Positions 34,867 to 42,900 of a stretch of 64,000 nucleotides of DNA are shown here, piece by piece. Both the position numbers and the translations under genes were made by a program. The stretch covers positions 124,001 to 188,000 of the forward strand of contig NZ_JACJSF010000004.1 of assembly GCF_014698035.1 (NCBI RefSeq). Reading direction: 5' to 3'. Source of the DNA: Desmonostoc muscorum FACHB-395. Lineage in GTDB: Bacteria; Cyanobacteriota; Cyanobacteriia; Cyanobacteriales; Nostocaceae. How positions within the stretch are numbered: the stretch's first letter is position 1; each line of letters starts with the position of its first letter. The notes below the pieces were generated by a model that had not been told where the DNA came from, ran no database searches, and was given only the letters and a program-made list of their open reading frames with translations.

Positions 34867-35859
34867 CTACCCACGTTGAAAAATTCTGACTTTTGTCGCT
34901 TCCAGCAACTTAACGCTGGCATAAATAGCATCAATACAAGGCGTGGGAATTTGAGTAAGTTTTCCCAATTCTGCCACCGCGCCAACAATAGCATCTATCT
35001 CCGTAGCGCGTCCGGCTTCAATATCTTGTAACATCGAGGTTTTATGGGCACCAACATTTTCCGCCCCATTAATTCGCTGTTCTAAACTAATACCAAACTT
35101 TATACCCAAATTTTCTGCGATCGCTTGAGTTTCTGTCATCATTTGCCGCGCTAGTTCACGGGTGAGGGGATAGCGGCAAATATCCTCTAGAGTCGCACCA
35201 GTCAGGGCACTGATCGGATTAAACGCTACATTTCCCCACAACTTAATCCAAATTTCCGTGCGAATTTGATTGCGGATTGGTGCTTTGAATCCTGCCTTTT
35301 TTAAAGTCTGTGCCAATAATTGGATGCGTTCTGTTTTACTACCATCGATTTCACCGAGAGTAAAGCGATCGCCTTCAATATGCTTAATTACACCTGGTTC
35401 AATTATCTCAGTTGCCGGGTAAACAACACAACCGATAGCGCGGTCAGCACCAATACTAGCTTCAATAATCCCATCTGGATCAACAGATTGAATCCGCGTA
35501 CCTTCATACTCACCGCCATATTGACGAAAGTACCACCAAGGAACGCCATTTTGGGCTGTCACCACCATTGTGTGAGAATCGTATAGTGCAGGGAGAAGAG
35601 GTGCGATCGCAGGCACACTGTGAGCCTTCACAGTTAAAATTACTACATCCTGTAGCCCCGCTTCTTGAATATCGCTAGTTGCCAAAAAAGGAGTAGCAAT
35701 TTGGCTAGAACCGTCTGCCATAAGCAACTTCAGACCATTTTTTTGAATCGCCTCCAAATGAGAACCACGCGCAATCAGCGTCACTTCTTCACCTGCTAGC
35801 GCCAGTTTTGCCCCTAAATATCCACCAATCGCACCCGCGCCAACAATACAGATTTTCAT
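34867..35859 (-). CDS. panE: 2-dehydropantoate 2-reductase family protein
   Basis: A 330-residue NADPH-dependent enzyme. The N-terminal Rossmann motif GAGAIGGYLGAKLA (about 7-20) is followed by the ApbA signature (VTLIARGSHLEAI) and the C-terminal helical domain with KLWGNVAFNPISALTGAT (about 209-226), which carries the family's conserved Lys/Asn/Ser. PanE makes pantoate for pantothenate and CoA. Several paralogues are common in bacteria, so the symbol is by family only. It is on the minus strand, 45 bp below the inositol-phosphatase-like gene. Confidence 0.83.
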   Translation of the reverse strand: MKICIVGAGAIGGYLGAKLALAGEEVTLIARGSHLEAIQKNGLKLLMADGSSQIATPFLATSDIQEAGLQDVVILTVKAHSVPAIAPLLPALYDSHTMVVTAQNGVPWWYFRQYGGEYEGTRIQSVDPDGIIEASIGADRAIGCVVYPATEIIEPGVIKHIEGDRFTLGEIDGSKTERIQLLAQTLKKAGFKAPIRNQIRTEIWIKLWGNVAFNPISALTGATLEDICRYPLTRELARQMMTETQAIAENLGIKFGISLEQRINGAENVGAHKTSMLQDIEAGRATEIDAIVGAVAELGKLTQIPTPCIDAIYASVKLLEATKVRIFQRG

Positions 35860-35903
35860 TTTGTTTAGGGATAGTTAGCAAATAATTAACTACTTATTTA
35901 CCC

Positions 35904-36773
35904 TCAAACAGCTAGGTTTTGCATCGCTTTCAGTAAATCTTGATGAACAGATTTTGAGGCAGCTACTATCAATCCAGGCAGGCTATAGTTTTGGCAAGTA
36001 TGCAGTGGCGGTAAAGTCGAACCGTCCAGAGTCGTTACAATCCAACCAGCCTCTCTCGCAATAAAAGCGAGTGCAGCAACATCAATAAATTTACCCGCTT
36101 TGATCACTGCTCCACTCAAGTCACCACTGAGAATACCATTAAGATTAGGAATTTGAATATCACTAGAGTAATCAGTCGCTATATCGATTACTTGATATTG
36201 ATCTTTTAGTAAATGTCCAATAGAATTCATTGCCCATCCTAACAAAATAGCAGGTTTGGCAGATGTTATATGTAATGGGGCACAGGCTTCTAGGCTCATG
36301 TCCAGAGTCCCTTTAAAAGCACCTTCACCTCGAAGGGCATAAAAATAAATGTTTTGGGCAGGAGAAATGGCGATTACGGCTTCAAAGTCATCTGAATTTA
36401 GAATACTGAGAATAATTTGGTAATTAGAATGTCCATCCATGTAAAACTTTGTACCATCGATTGGGTCGAGTGTGACTAAGTAATCACCTTCTGAACCGAG
36501 TTCGGTAGCACGAAAATACTTGGTGTTGTTAGAACTTGCATACTCTTCTCCATAAAAGCGAATATCTGGAAAAGTGCCCAGTAATACTACTTCTACTAGA
36601 TTTTGAATAGCCACATCCGCATCAGTAAGTGCAGCACTAAAAAAGTTGTTTCCTTCTCCTTTGGCGGGAAGTGCAGCAATTTTTGGTTGAAGAAAATGGG
36701 CATAAGCTGCTGCTACTTTCAGATGGGGGAGTAAAGTCTCCAAAATTAGTCGAGTAGTTGGTGTTGTGGACAT
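35904..36773 (-). CDS. Inositol monophosphatase family protein
   Basis: A 289-residue magnesium-dependent phosphatase. Metal-binding motifs: GEEYASS (about 75-81) and LDPIDGTKFYMDG (about 101-113), and a late GAVIKAGKFIDVAALAFIAREAGW (in two parts, about 221-244) with the third Asp. The family covers inositol phosphatases, fructose-1,6-bisphosphatase-like and 3'(2'),5'-bisphosphate nucleotidases; the sequence does not decide. ATG 36773 is preceded by GAAAGGAG at good spacing. Probably co-transcribed with panE. Confidence 0.85.
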   Translation of the reverse strand: MSTTPTTRLILETLLPHLKVAAAYAHFLQPKIAALPAKGEGNNFFSAALTDADVAIQNLVEVVLLGTFPDIRFYGEEYASSNNTKYFRATELGSEGDYLVTLDPIDGTKFYMDGHSNYQIILSILNSDDFEAVIAISPAQNIYFYALRGEGAFKGTLDMSLEACAPLHITSAKPAILLGWAMNSIGHLLKDQYQVIDIATDYSSDIQIPNLNGILSGDLSGAVIKAGKFIDVAALAFIAREAGWIVTTLDGSTLPPLHTCQNYSLPGLIVAASKSVHQDLLKAMQNLAV

Positions 36774-36996
36774 TGCAGCAAACTCCTTTCAGAAATAATC
36801 TACCGTTGGCAGAGCGATAGAATTCTATATCTAGACAAAATTACGGTATCATTTTGGTGCAATGATACCATAATCTTTACCAATCTACCGGACGTTCAAG
36901 GAACTACGGCACTGATTACAGAAACTGCTAGTTAATGCCTATAAATGTAAAAGCTGTTGCTGCTTCAGCAGGATTTGTGGAATTGGGGGTGGCTGT

Positions 36997-37109
36997 CAAT
37001 ACTTCTCGGTTAAGGGGAAAAGGGGAAAGGGAAAAGGGAAAGAAAAAACCCTTTAACCTTTTCCCCAAACCCGATTCCGAGTTAAAAATGCAAAACCCGA
37101 GCAGTATTG
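36997..37109. mobile_element. MITE with CAATACT ends and 10-bp target duplication, copy 1
   Basis: A 113-bp element with inverted ends CAATACTTCTCGG and CCGAGCAGTATTG, flanked on both sides by GGGTGGCTGT (36987-36996 and 37110-37119). This is a clear 10-bp target-site duplication. The interior is rich in AAGGGGAAAAGG. It is inverted relative to the copy at 38034-38173. It interrupts a short plus-strand reading frame (from ATG 36935), which may have been a small gene. The rest of 36774-37249 shows nothing more. Confidence 0.78.
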
Positions 37110-37249
37110 GGGTGGCTGTTTTTTATCTAACTTCTGAAAATAACTCCAAAAGCTCCTGGCAACTTCTACTGAGTTAGAAGAAGATGCGATTGATGATGTT
37201 CTAAATGCAACATTAACCAGTTTCTAATTATCTGAAATGGGTACAAGAA

Positions 37250-37888
37250 TTATTGAATGCTATTGGCAAAGTCGTATCTGCCTCCACGTTCAAGAGCGCG
37301 TTTGTAAGCAGGCCGCGCATGGATGCGCTCGATAAATTGCTTAATTTTCGGTCGGCTTGAGATGAGTTCGGCTTCCATAGCGACTATTTCCAAAGGAAAG
37401 CTCATTTGGATATCGGCGGCGGTGAATTCTTCGCCTACAAACCATGTATTTTTACGAAGTTCACCTTCTATATAGTCAAAGTGAAGCTTAATCTGGGGTG
37501 CGATAAATCCTTCGTTTACGCTATCTCCTACACCAAAACGGTTAAAGACGAGATTCATTACCAGAGGTGGCATTGCAGAGCCTTCGGCATAATGCAGCCA
37601 ATAAGTATAGCGCAGACGCTCTGGTGTAACAGATGGTGGGATTAGCTGACCATTACCGTAGCGTTCGACGATGTATTCAATGATAGCGCCTGACTCAGCA
37701 ACAGTATTTTCTGCATCTGTGATTACTGGTGACTTGCCGAGGGGATGGACTTCACGCAGGGATGCCGGTGCCAGCATCGTCTTCTGGTCGCGTTCGTAGA
37801 ACTTAATTTCATAATCGATCCCTAATTCTTCAAGCAGCCATAGTACGCGCTGCGATCGCGAGTTGTTAAGATGATGGACAACGATCAT
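37250..37888 (-). CDS. Glutathione S-transferase family protein
   Basis: A 212-residue two-domain protein. N-terminal thioredoxin-like domain with the bacterial GST start MIVVHHLNNSRSQRVLWLLE (Ser12 or Asn in the glutathione-activating position) and SPVITDAENTVAESGAIIEY (about 55-74) holding the cis-Pro and the Glu-Ser glutathione site. A C-terminal helical domain follows (LHYAEGSAMPPLVMNLV, FTAADIQMSFPLE). Role in detoxification of electrophiles or peroxides is general to the family. A truncated VOC/glyoxalase gene lies 325 bp upstream on the same strand, so the two may once have formed a detoxification pair. Confidence 0.9.
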   Translation of the reverse strand: MIVVHHLNNSRSQRVLWLLEELGIDYEIKFYERDQKTMLAPASLREVHPLGKSPVITDAENTVAESGAIIEYIVERYGNGQLIPPSVTPERLRYTYWLHYAEGSAMPPLVMNLVFNRFGVGDSVNEGFIAPQIKLHFDYIEGELRKNTWFVGEEFTAADIQMSFPLEIVAMEAELISSRPKIKQFIERIHARPAYKRALERGGRYDFANSIQ

Positions 37889-38033
37889 AATAGCTACTTT
37901 TTTACAATGGAGTTATTACTGACTTTTCATCATCTGAAACTACCATCAGCTGACTAATTATTCATCTATCTAATGGTTTGTTTTGGGTAGTGCTAAATCA
38001 AGCACTTATTTCTGGATTTGGAAGGGTATCTAT

Positions 38034-38173
38034 TAATACTGCTCGGTTAACCATTTTTAACTCGACATTGGGTTTGGGGAAAAGGTTAAAGGTTTTTTCT
38101 TTCCCCTTTCCCCCACCCCTTATCCCCAGAGGGGGCCCCACCTTCCCCTTTTCCCCTTAACCGACAAGTATTG
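38034..38173. mobile_element. MITE with CAATACT ends and 10-bp target duplication, copy 2
   Basis: A 140-bp element from TAATACTGCTCGG to CCGACAAGTATTG, flanked by GGGTATCTAT at 38024-38033 and 38174-38183. Its sequence matches the reverse complement of 36997-37109 (shared GGGTTTGGGGAAAAGGTTAA). It has extra sequence in the C/G-rich middle. No ORF is supported inside. Confidence 0.78.
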
Positions 38174-38212
38174 GGGTATCTATATTACCCTGTCCGTGTA
38201 TCACTCAATTAT

Positions 38213-38329
38213 TTATTGACAGACTAATAGCTCCAAGCCCAGCATTTGCTCGTAGAATTGTGTAGAGGCATTGAGATTATGGGTGTAAAAGAAGGTAATT
38301 TGCTGTTCTATTTGCGGATGAGTAGACAT
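38213..38329 (-). pseudogene. Truncated VOC/glyoxalase-family gene
   Basis: ATG 38329 opens a 38-codon frame whose product contains QITFFYTHNLNASTQFYEQM and then LGLELLV, the first beta-alpha unit of vicinal-oxygen-chelate proteins. TAA follows at once, and 40 bp later the MITE at 38034-38173 is inserted. Intact members have 110-150 residues. The remainder cannot be followed in any frame, so the gene is dead. Confidence 0.6.
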
Positions 38330-38356
38330 AAATACATTTGAGTATATACCCCAAGG

Positions 38357-38446
38357 ACATCTGGCGATCGCAGATGTAAAAATTGATTGATGTTAGAAAC
38401 CTGTTACTACTCCAGAATGCCTTAAGTGCATCTGGAGTTTCTTTTT
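38357..38446 (+). ncRNA. Candidate small RNA 1, with strong terminator
   Basis: A TATACC -10-like box (38345-38350, in TTTGAGTATATACCCC) precedes about 90 nt ending in ACTCCAG - loop - CTGGAGT (38409-38438) and TTTCTTTTT. No ORF is present. The promoter context and the terminator stem are both repeated in the unit at 38809-38900, so the two look like duplicated small RNA genes. Confidence 0.45.
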
Positions 38447-38452
38447 GAAAAA

Positions 38453-38481
38453 GCGATGTCTACGACAGGCTGCGCCTACGC
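38453..38481 (+). repeat. 29-bp dispersed repeat, intergenic copy
   Basis: GCGATGTCTACGACAGGCTG and onward to CGCCTACGC. It is the non-coding copy of the unit that lies inside two protein genes (34521-34549 and 52676-52704). Confidence 0.8.
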
Positions 38482-38556
38482 AATTTTTCAAATCATCCTG
38501 ATCAGCCAAAAGACAGCTGAATAGGGATGCATACTGAATTATTTATATTTAACATA

Positions 38557-38632
38557 GGGCATCATTGTTGATGTACCCCCCTCCTAGCAAACAACTCTCG
38601 CAAAGCAGCCTCAGATTTACTGGGGCTGTTTT
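38557..38632 (+). ncRNA. Candidate small RNA 2
   Basis: TTTATATTTAACAT provides an AT-rich -10-like region. About 76 nt follow: 5' hairpin GGGCATCAT tgtt GATGTACCC (38557-38577), an unpaired CTCCTAGCAAACAACTC, and a terminator-like stem CAGCCTCAG / CTGGGGCTG with TTTT (38606-38632). The two-hairpin layout resembles Yfr1, but the conserved ACTCCTCACAC motif of Yfr1 is absent. Confidence 0.4.
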
Positions 38633-38639
38633 GCGTTAC

Positions 38640-38735
38640 TTCAATAAGAGTTACGCAAAATCTCATCTTTCAAACTCGCATTTCTCTGCGCCTCTGCGGT
38701 TCCTTATTCCGTAACTTGTGCGTAAGTCCTATTCA
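38640..38735. repeat. Dispersed repeat ending GCGTAAGTCCT
   Basis: Contains AAGAGTTACGCAAAATCTC and ends TTGTGCGTAAGTCCTATT. It shares its ends with the element at 6030-6213 and its CTCTGCGGTT core with 34769-34838. No coding content. Confidence 0.5.
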
Positions 38736-38808
38736 AACAGAAAATTTGTGTAAACAAAGCAGTTAATCCTCAGACATTCTTTACTGTATTTGAGTGTATA
38801 CCCTGATG

Positions 38809-38900
38809 ACGTAGGATACTCTCACGGTGAAAATTTGGTATAGGTAAATGCGTATCTTTCCTGACTCCAGATTTGTCACAAACATTTCTGGAGTTTTTTC
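38809..38900 (+). ncRNA. Candidate small RNA 3, paralogous to candidate 1
   Basis: The box TTTGAGTGTATACCC (-10 TATACC at 38797-38802) matches the promoter of candidate 1. About 90 nt follow and end in ACTCCAG - loop - CTGGAGT (38864-38894) plus TTTTTTC. The middle holds CTCTCACGGTGAAAATT. No ORF. The repeated promoter and terminator argue for a real transcript. Confidence 0.5.
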
Positions 38901-38998
38901 ATTATTGGAGTTATTGATTCGGCTCAGAAGAAAATAGTTAAGCGATCGCACTTATCATCTTGATTAAATTAAAGTGCGACACACTTAAATATAAATGC

Positions 38999-39823
38999 TT
39001 ATTTAGTTGTATATGTCACAAAAATATCCTTTTTCATCTCAACTTCTGCTGGGGCATCTGGATTATAAGTCGGTGATAATAAAAAACTAGCAAATGATGG
39101 TAAAGGAACTCCAGTTTTAGAACTACATGAGGGATAAAATAATGTGTAAAATGGTTCGGCTACAGAAGGAACATCAAGTTTAACACTCATAGCAGTTGCT
39201 AAAGCCTGAGCGCGACTTTGAGCATCTTTCATCGCTGATTGATAAACTGAACTCTGCAAAGCCTGACAGTCATTTACTGCGTACTCAACGCCCACACTCT
39301 TGACGGAAATATTTTCAAGTTGGCTTGTCGCTTTGTTCGCTGTAGCAACAATTTCCTGGACACGCTCGCGTGTTGGTTTTTCCAACCTCACCAATATTTT
39401 GGCGTTATTTTCGCTGGAATTTGGGTTAATTTGTACTTGAATTTTATCAACATTAATTCCTTTGGCAACTAGGCTATTAACTACAGGCTGGAGAGTTGCT
39501 TTAGTTAGTGATTTTTTGCTTGGTGAAGATTCTGCTACTGTTTTGTAATTTAAGAATAGAGTTGGTGAGGAAATGCGGCGGGTTTGCGGTAGAGATGATG
39601 GTTGCGTTTCTGACTCACCATTGCTACTTTCGCTACTGAATACCAGTTCAATATCGGCTGTATCTGCTGGCACTTTCACTACTCCTTGACCGATTACCAT
39701 TAATGAATGGCGATCGCTTGCTGGTGGATAAAATAATTGGGCATTAGTAACTTTGGGCGTTAATACTCCCACGCCGACAGTCACGGTAATACTTACCAAC
39801 ATTAGAGCAGTTATTTTTCTCAT
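38999..39823 (-). CDS. SIMPL (DUF541) domain protein, secreted
   Basis: A periplasmic or surface protein of 274 residues when started at MRKITALMLVSITV (ATG 39823); an in-frame ATG at 39856 would bury the signal peptide. Signal peptide at about 1-28, then the SIMPL domain: LMVIGQGVVKVPADTADIEL (about 41-60), LQPVVNSLVAKGINVDKIQV, a Lys-rich middle and the conserved QSRAQALATAMSV helix, finishing with a MKKDIFVTYTTK strand. The family includes Brucella BP26 and oxidative-stress defence proteins; the molecular function is not settled. Confidence 0.82.
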   Translation of the reverse strand: MRKITALMLVSITVTVGVGVLTPKVTNAQLFYPPASDRHSLMVIGQGVVKVPADTADIELVFSSESSNGESETQPSSLPQTRRISSPTLFLNYKTVAESSPSKKSLTKATLQPVVNSLVAKGINVDKIQVQINPNSSENNAKILVRLEKPTRERVQEIVATANKATSQLENISVKSVGVEYAVNDCQALQSSVYQSAMKDAQSRAQALATAMSVKLDVPSVAEPFYTLFYPSCSSKTGVPLPSFASFLLSPTYNPDAPAEVEMKKDIFVTYTTK

Positions 39824-39957
39824 GTCCTGGGAATGTCCTTTGAACCTAATTGTCAAAGTTTACACCTCAAAAGCAGGATACTTACAAAAATATTGAGCTA
39901 ACCTCACGACTAAACACCGTTAGATTAGCTCAAAAATTAAAAATTCACTGCGAACTA

Positions 39958-40335
39958 TTAACCAAACCAGTGAGAGGCTTCACAAGCTGGCTGAACTGTT
40001 TCACAAACATGATCGTTAATCCAATCTGACTTTTCTTGAACGATTAAACAAATGCCTTGGTGAATCAAATTCTGTAGGTGGAGTTGCTGCTCTAAGGGTT
40101 TACGAGGCAATTTGTAATAGGCCAAGCTTCCTTGTTCAGCCTCCGCTAGGGAAATATGTCCCTCAGAGATAGCGCCGTCAAAAGAGGGAAGACGGGTGAG
40201 GACGAAAGCAATTAGCTCTTGGCGTAAATCAGGAATCGCAAAGGCTTTTTGATATGGATGGTATGGATATGTATCCAAAACGCTTTCAATCTCTCCTACT
40301 ACTGTTTGCTGTGTTAAATTAACTACCGTTTTCAT
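39958..40335 (-). CDS. ComFB-like late competence family protein
   Basis: A 125-residue protein. The segment VLDTYPYHPYQKAFAIPDLR and the following QELIAFVLTRLPSF (about 19-52) resembles the ComFB family of cyanobacteria, where LRQ...A.VLNRLPP is the conserved core. Some cyanobacterial ComFB proteins bind c-di-GMP. Three Cys residues, two near the C-terminus (HVCETVQPACEASHWF), are unusual. The assignment is by eye and moderately secure. It is a single minus-strand gene, 100 bp below the next unit. Confidence 0.6.
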   Translation of the reverse strand: MKTVVNLTQQTVVGEIESVLDTYPYHPYQKAFAIPDLRQELIAFVLTRLPSFDGAISEGHISLAEAEQGSLAYYKLPRKPLEQQLHLQNLIHQGICLIVQEKSDWINDHVCETVQPACEASHWFG

Positions 40336-40854
40336 AATTTTTAAACTCCTTTTTTAATTCCAGTCAATGATTGGTGGAGAAAACAAATTTTTTAGATGAA
40401 AATCAGTTAAAAGTAATTCAACTGATAGATGCAATAACCCCTGTAACTAGCCTTTTATCTTGGTTTAATATCAGACATTTGGCTTTGCTTATTTTAGTTA
40501 AAGTTTATACTGATTTACAGCATGACTTATTAAAACAGCAATCCAATATGCTGGTAGGTTAGCGACATTTTATATTTATAATCCTAATTATTTCAAATTT
40601 CTGCCAAAAAGGCAGAAATCTACATAAAACGCAGCATCAAGGCTAGGGGATCAAAATTAACGGCAATAAAAATCTTGAATTAGGAACAAGTTTTTAATGA
40701 AGTTAAGCTTTGTTGGTAATTTATATCACATTTTATTTTTACTGCGAGATTTACTGTTTCATCTAAAAAACTTATTTGTTGCACATTGCTTTAGTAAGTC
40801 AGACAAATAGCGACTCACGAGAGCGCAAAATCAGTCTAGCGACTGATGAAATGA
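40336..40854. other. Intergenic region with one doubtful small ORF
   Basis: A 519-bp AT-rich space. A TTG-started 63-codon frame at 40371-40562 is open, but it has no ribosome site and no recognisable family, so it is not called. CCAAAAAGGCAGAAATCTAC and similar short tracts are seen, but no terminator or RNA gene is clear. Confidence 0.4.
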
Positions 40855-41919
40855 TCAGACAAAAACGTTGAAAAAGTTCACATTGTCTAAAGGTAGATGA
40901 CCCAGCTGATGATTAATTTCATCTGCCGCCGCTAATCCAGAAAGCATCGCACCTTCTGCAAGATTGCCGCCACACCAATCACCACAGCAAACTAAAGGTA
41001 AGGGAGTTTCGGCAGACAAAAAAGCTTCGTGCCAAGGACGGCTAGGAAAGGCATAACGCCAACGATGTACCTGCATCCATTCAGGAGTATTCAGCCAGGG
41101 AAGGGAAAGAGATTCGGCTGCTCGTTGCAACATTAGCTTTCCAACAGGTTCTAAATCCTGGGATTCTAGATGGCGTTGGGCAAAATCAGCGCTACTTTGC
41201 ACTACAAAATGTGGTTGTTGAGGGTTAGGACGCTTGCTACTGTCCAAACCAATCCATGCTAAATCAGCATCATCTACAAAAGTTAGAGCTTTCCACTGAG
41301 GGAGTGGTTGAGATGTAGAAGGATATCCAGCGATCGCACTAATGGAAGGATAAAATTCTACAGAACGCAAGTTATCAAGAAAGGCTGTATCTAATACACC
41401 TTCACCCAAAGATTCCAACAGCATCATCGCTTGGGGTGCAGGAATAGCGACGACTATAGCTTTTGCAGTTAATTCTTCGTTGCTAGATTCAAGAGTGATC
41501 CGCCAACTCTTTTCGGGAGTTGGGGTAATAGCAATGACACGCTGATTCAGTAATATTTCTAAACCTGGAGCGAGGGATTTAGCGATCGCACTCATTCCAC
41601 TAGGTGCAACATATCGCGGACTAAGGTTTTTCGGTTCAGATAAAGGAGCGCCTGCTGTGAGTTCGTAAACCTCCTCTGTCCAAACTTCGAGGATATGGCG
41701 CGATCGCAATATCTCCACAAAACGTTTAAATAATTCACCCTTTGGCTTCAGGTAACAAGCCCCATGATCGGCGCAAGTTCCATGCAAGCGGCGTGTAGCC
41801 AATCTTCCACCCAAACCACGGGACTTGTCCACTACTAGCACCGAATATCCAGCTTGACTTAATTGCTGGGCGCAGACTAAACCGGCCATTCCGGCACCAA
41901 TCACTGCAATATCAGTCAT
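40855..41919 (-). CDS. NAD(P)/FAD-dependent amine-oxidase-like oxidoreductase
   Basis: A 354-residue flavoprotein. Start placed at ATG 41919 so that the Rossmann motif VIGAGMAGLVCAQQL begins at residue 5; ATG 41940 adds seven residues. The FAD signature continues with VVDKSRGLGGRLATRRL (about 35-51), and the FAD-tail motif CCGDWCGGNLAEGAMLSGLA lies at about 315-334. The renalase-like group fits best. Plant and cyanobacterial homologues are uncharacterised, and the substrate is unknown. Single gene on the minus strand, divergent from the YaaW-like gene. Confidence 0.87.
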   Translation of the reverse strand: MTDIAVIGAGMAGLVCAQQLSQAGYSVLVVDKSRGLGGRLATRRLHGTCADHGACYLKPKGELFKRFVEILRSRHILEVWTEEVYELTAGAPLSEPKNLSPRYVAPSGMSAIAKSLAPGLEILLNQRVIAITPTPEKSWRITLESSNEELTAKAIVVAIPAPQAMMLLESLGEGVLDTAFLDNLRSVEFYPSISAIAGYPSTSQPLPQWKALTFVDDADLAWIGLDSSKRPNPQQPHFVVQSSADFAQRHLESQDLEPVGKLMLQRAAESLSLPWLNTPEWMQVHRWRYAFPSRPWHEAFLSAETPLPLVCCGDWCGGNLAEGAMLSGLAAADEINHQLGHLPLDNVNFFNVFV

Positions 41920-42057
41920 AAGTCCATAATCCTTAGTCATTAATTATTAGTTATTGGTCATTAGGTTATTATCAAAGGACAAAATTACTACTAATGACTG
42001 CTGAAAGCTAATAGTAGAATAAGGTACAGAAAGCTGCACGGAAGGGAGGAAGGGAAA

Positions 42058-42900
42058 TTGGATGAAATGAGGGCGGCGCTAGAGTTAGCGACCGAAGAAG
42101 AATTGCAAGATTTAACGGCAATTTTATTTAGTCGTAAGTTCAATCCCCTAGACTATGTACACACACCCGAACCCATCGAAGTGCAAAGCCAAGACCGCAA
42201 AGCTTGGTTAGATTCACTAGAGGGACGCTTTCGCTTTTTGGCGGCAGATGGGATGACAGTATTACGGGGACGTACAGGCCAGGTAACTTACCGACAAGCC
42301 TTAGTTCAAGTATGTAAGTATCTAAAAATTCCCTATTCTCATCAGCTGCCAACTATTGATTTAGAAGCAGAAGTATTTTTGCATCTACTAGGACAGGTAT
42401 GGAAAAAATTACCTGAACAGGAAAAGCAAAAATTGACTCTCAGAGTGCAGCGTCACCTTGTGCAATCAGAACTAAAAGAACCGTTACCACTTTTATTACA
42501 GCCTGACCCCTTGGGTTTGCTTTTCAAAGGCGGTGGTGCGATCGCGGTTACTTCACTTCTCCAGCCAATGGTACTTAAGCAAATTGCTCGTCAATTTGCC
42601 ATCCACTTTGCTACTTATGAAGTAGCAAAACAAGCGGCGATTACAGGCTCAGAAGCTGCTGCAACGCAATTTCAAAGCTATGTAGCTATGCAAATGGCGC
42701 AACGGGGTATGACAGTGAGTGCAGCTCGTTATGGGGCAGCCCGCACGATGTTTGCCGTGATTGGGCCAATGATGTGGACTTGGTTTTTTGCAGATTTAGG
42801 GTGGAGAGCGATCGCCACTAACTATGGTCGGATCATTCCGACTATTTTCGCTTTAGCTCAAATTCGCCTCACTCGTGAGGAATGTTGGGAGCCAGCTTGA
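42058..42900 (+). CDS. YaaW/UPF0174-like protein
   Basis: A 280-residue protein. The N-terminal part MDEMRAALELATEEELQDLT and the central FRFLAADGMTVLRGRTGQVTY match the YaaW (UPF0174) type. The C-terminal half is amphipathic, with a Gly/Ala-rich stretch (FKGGGAIAV) and possible membrane-associated helices (MFAVIGPMMWTWFFADLGW). A TTG start at 42058 is favoured because AGGGAGGAAGGG (42042-42053) lies just upstream; ATG 42067 is the alternative. The stop region overlaps the O-antigen ligase gene, so the two are probably one transcript. Function unknown. Confidence 0.75.
   Translation: MDEMRAALELATEEELQDLTAILFSRKFNPLDYVHTPEPIEVQSQDRKAWLDSLEGRFRFLAADGMTVLRGRTGQVTYRQALVQVCKYLKIPYSHQLPTIDLEAEVFLHLLGQVWKKLPEQEKQKLTLRVQRHLVQSELKEPLPLLLQPDPLGLLFKGGGAIAVTSLLQPMVLKQIARQFAIHFATYEVAKQAAITGSEAAATQFQSYVAMQMAQRGMTVSAARYGAARTMFAVIGPMMWTWFFADLGWRAIATNYGRIIPTIFALAQIRLTREECWEPA

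Noticed and set aside
36935-37177. 80-codon plus-strand ORF
   Set aside because: Half of it is translation of the MITE at 36997-37109. At best it marks a small gene that was interrupted.
38557-38632. Yfr1 small RNA
   Set aside because: Two-hairpin layout is similar, but the invariant ACTCCTCACAC motif is absent, so the name is not used.
40371-40562. 63-codon ORF with TTG start
   Set aside because: Protein-like in parts, but no ribosome site and no recognisable similarity; could be chance in an AT-rich gap.
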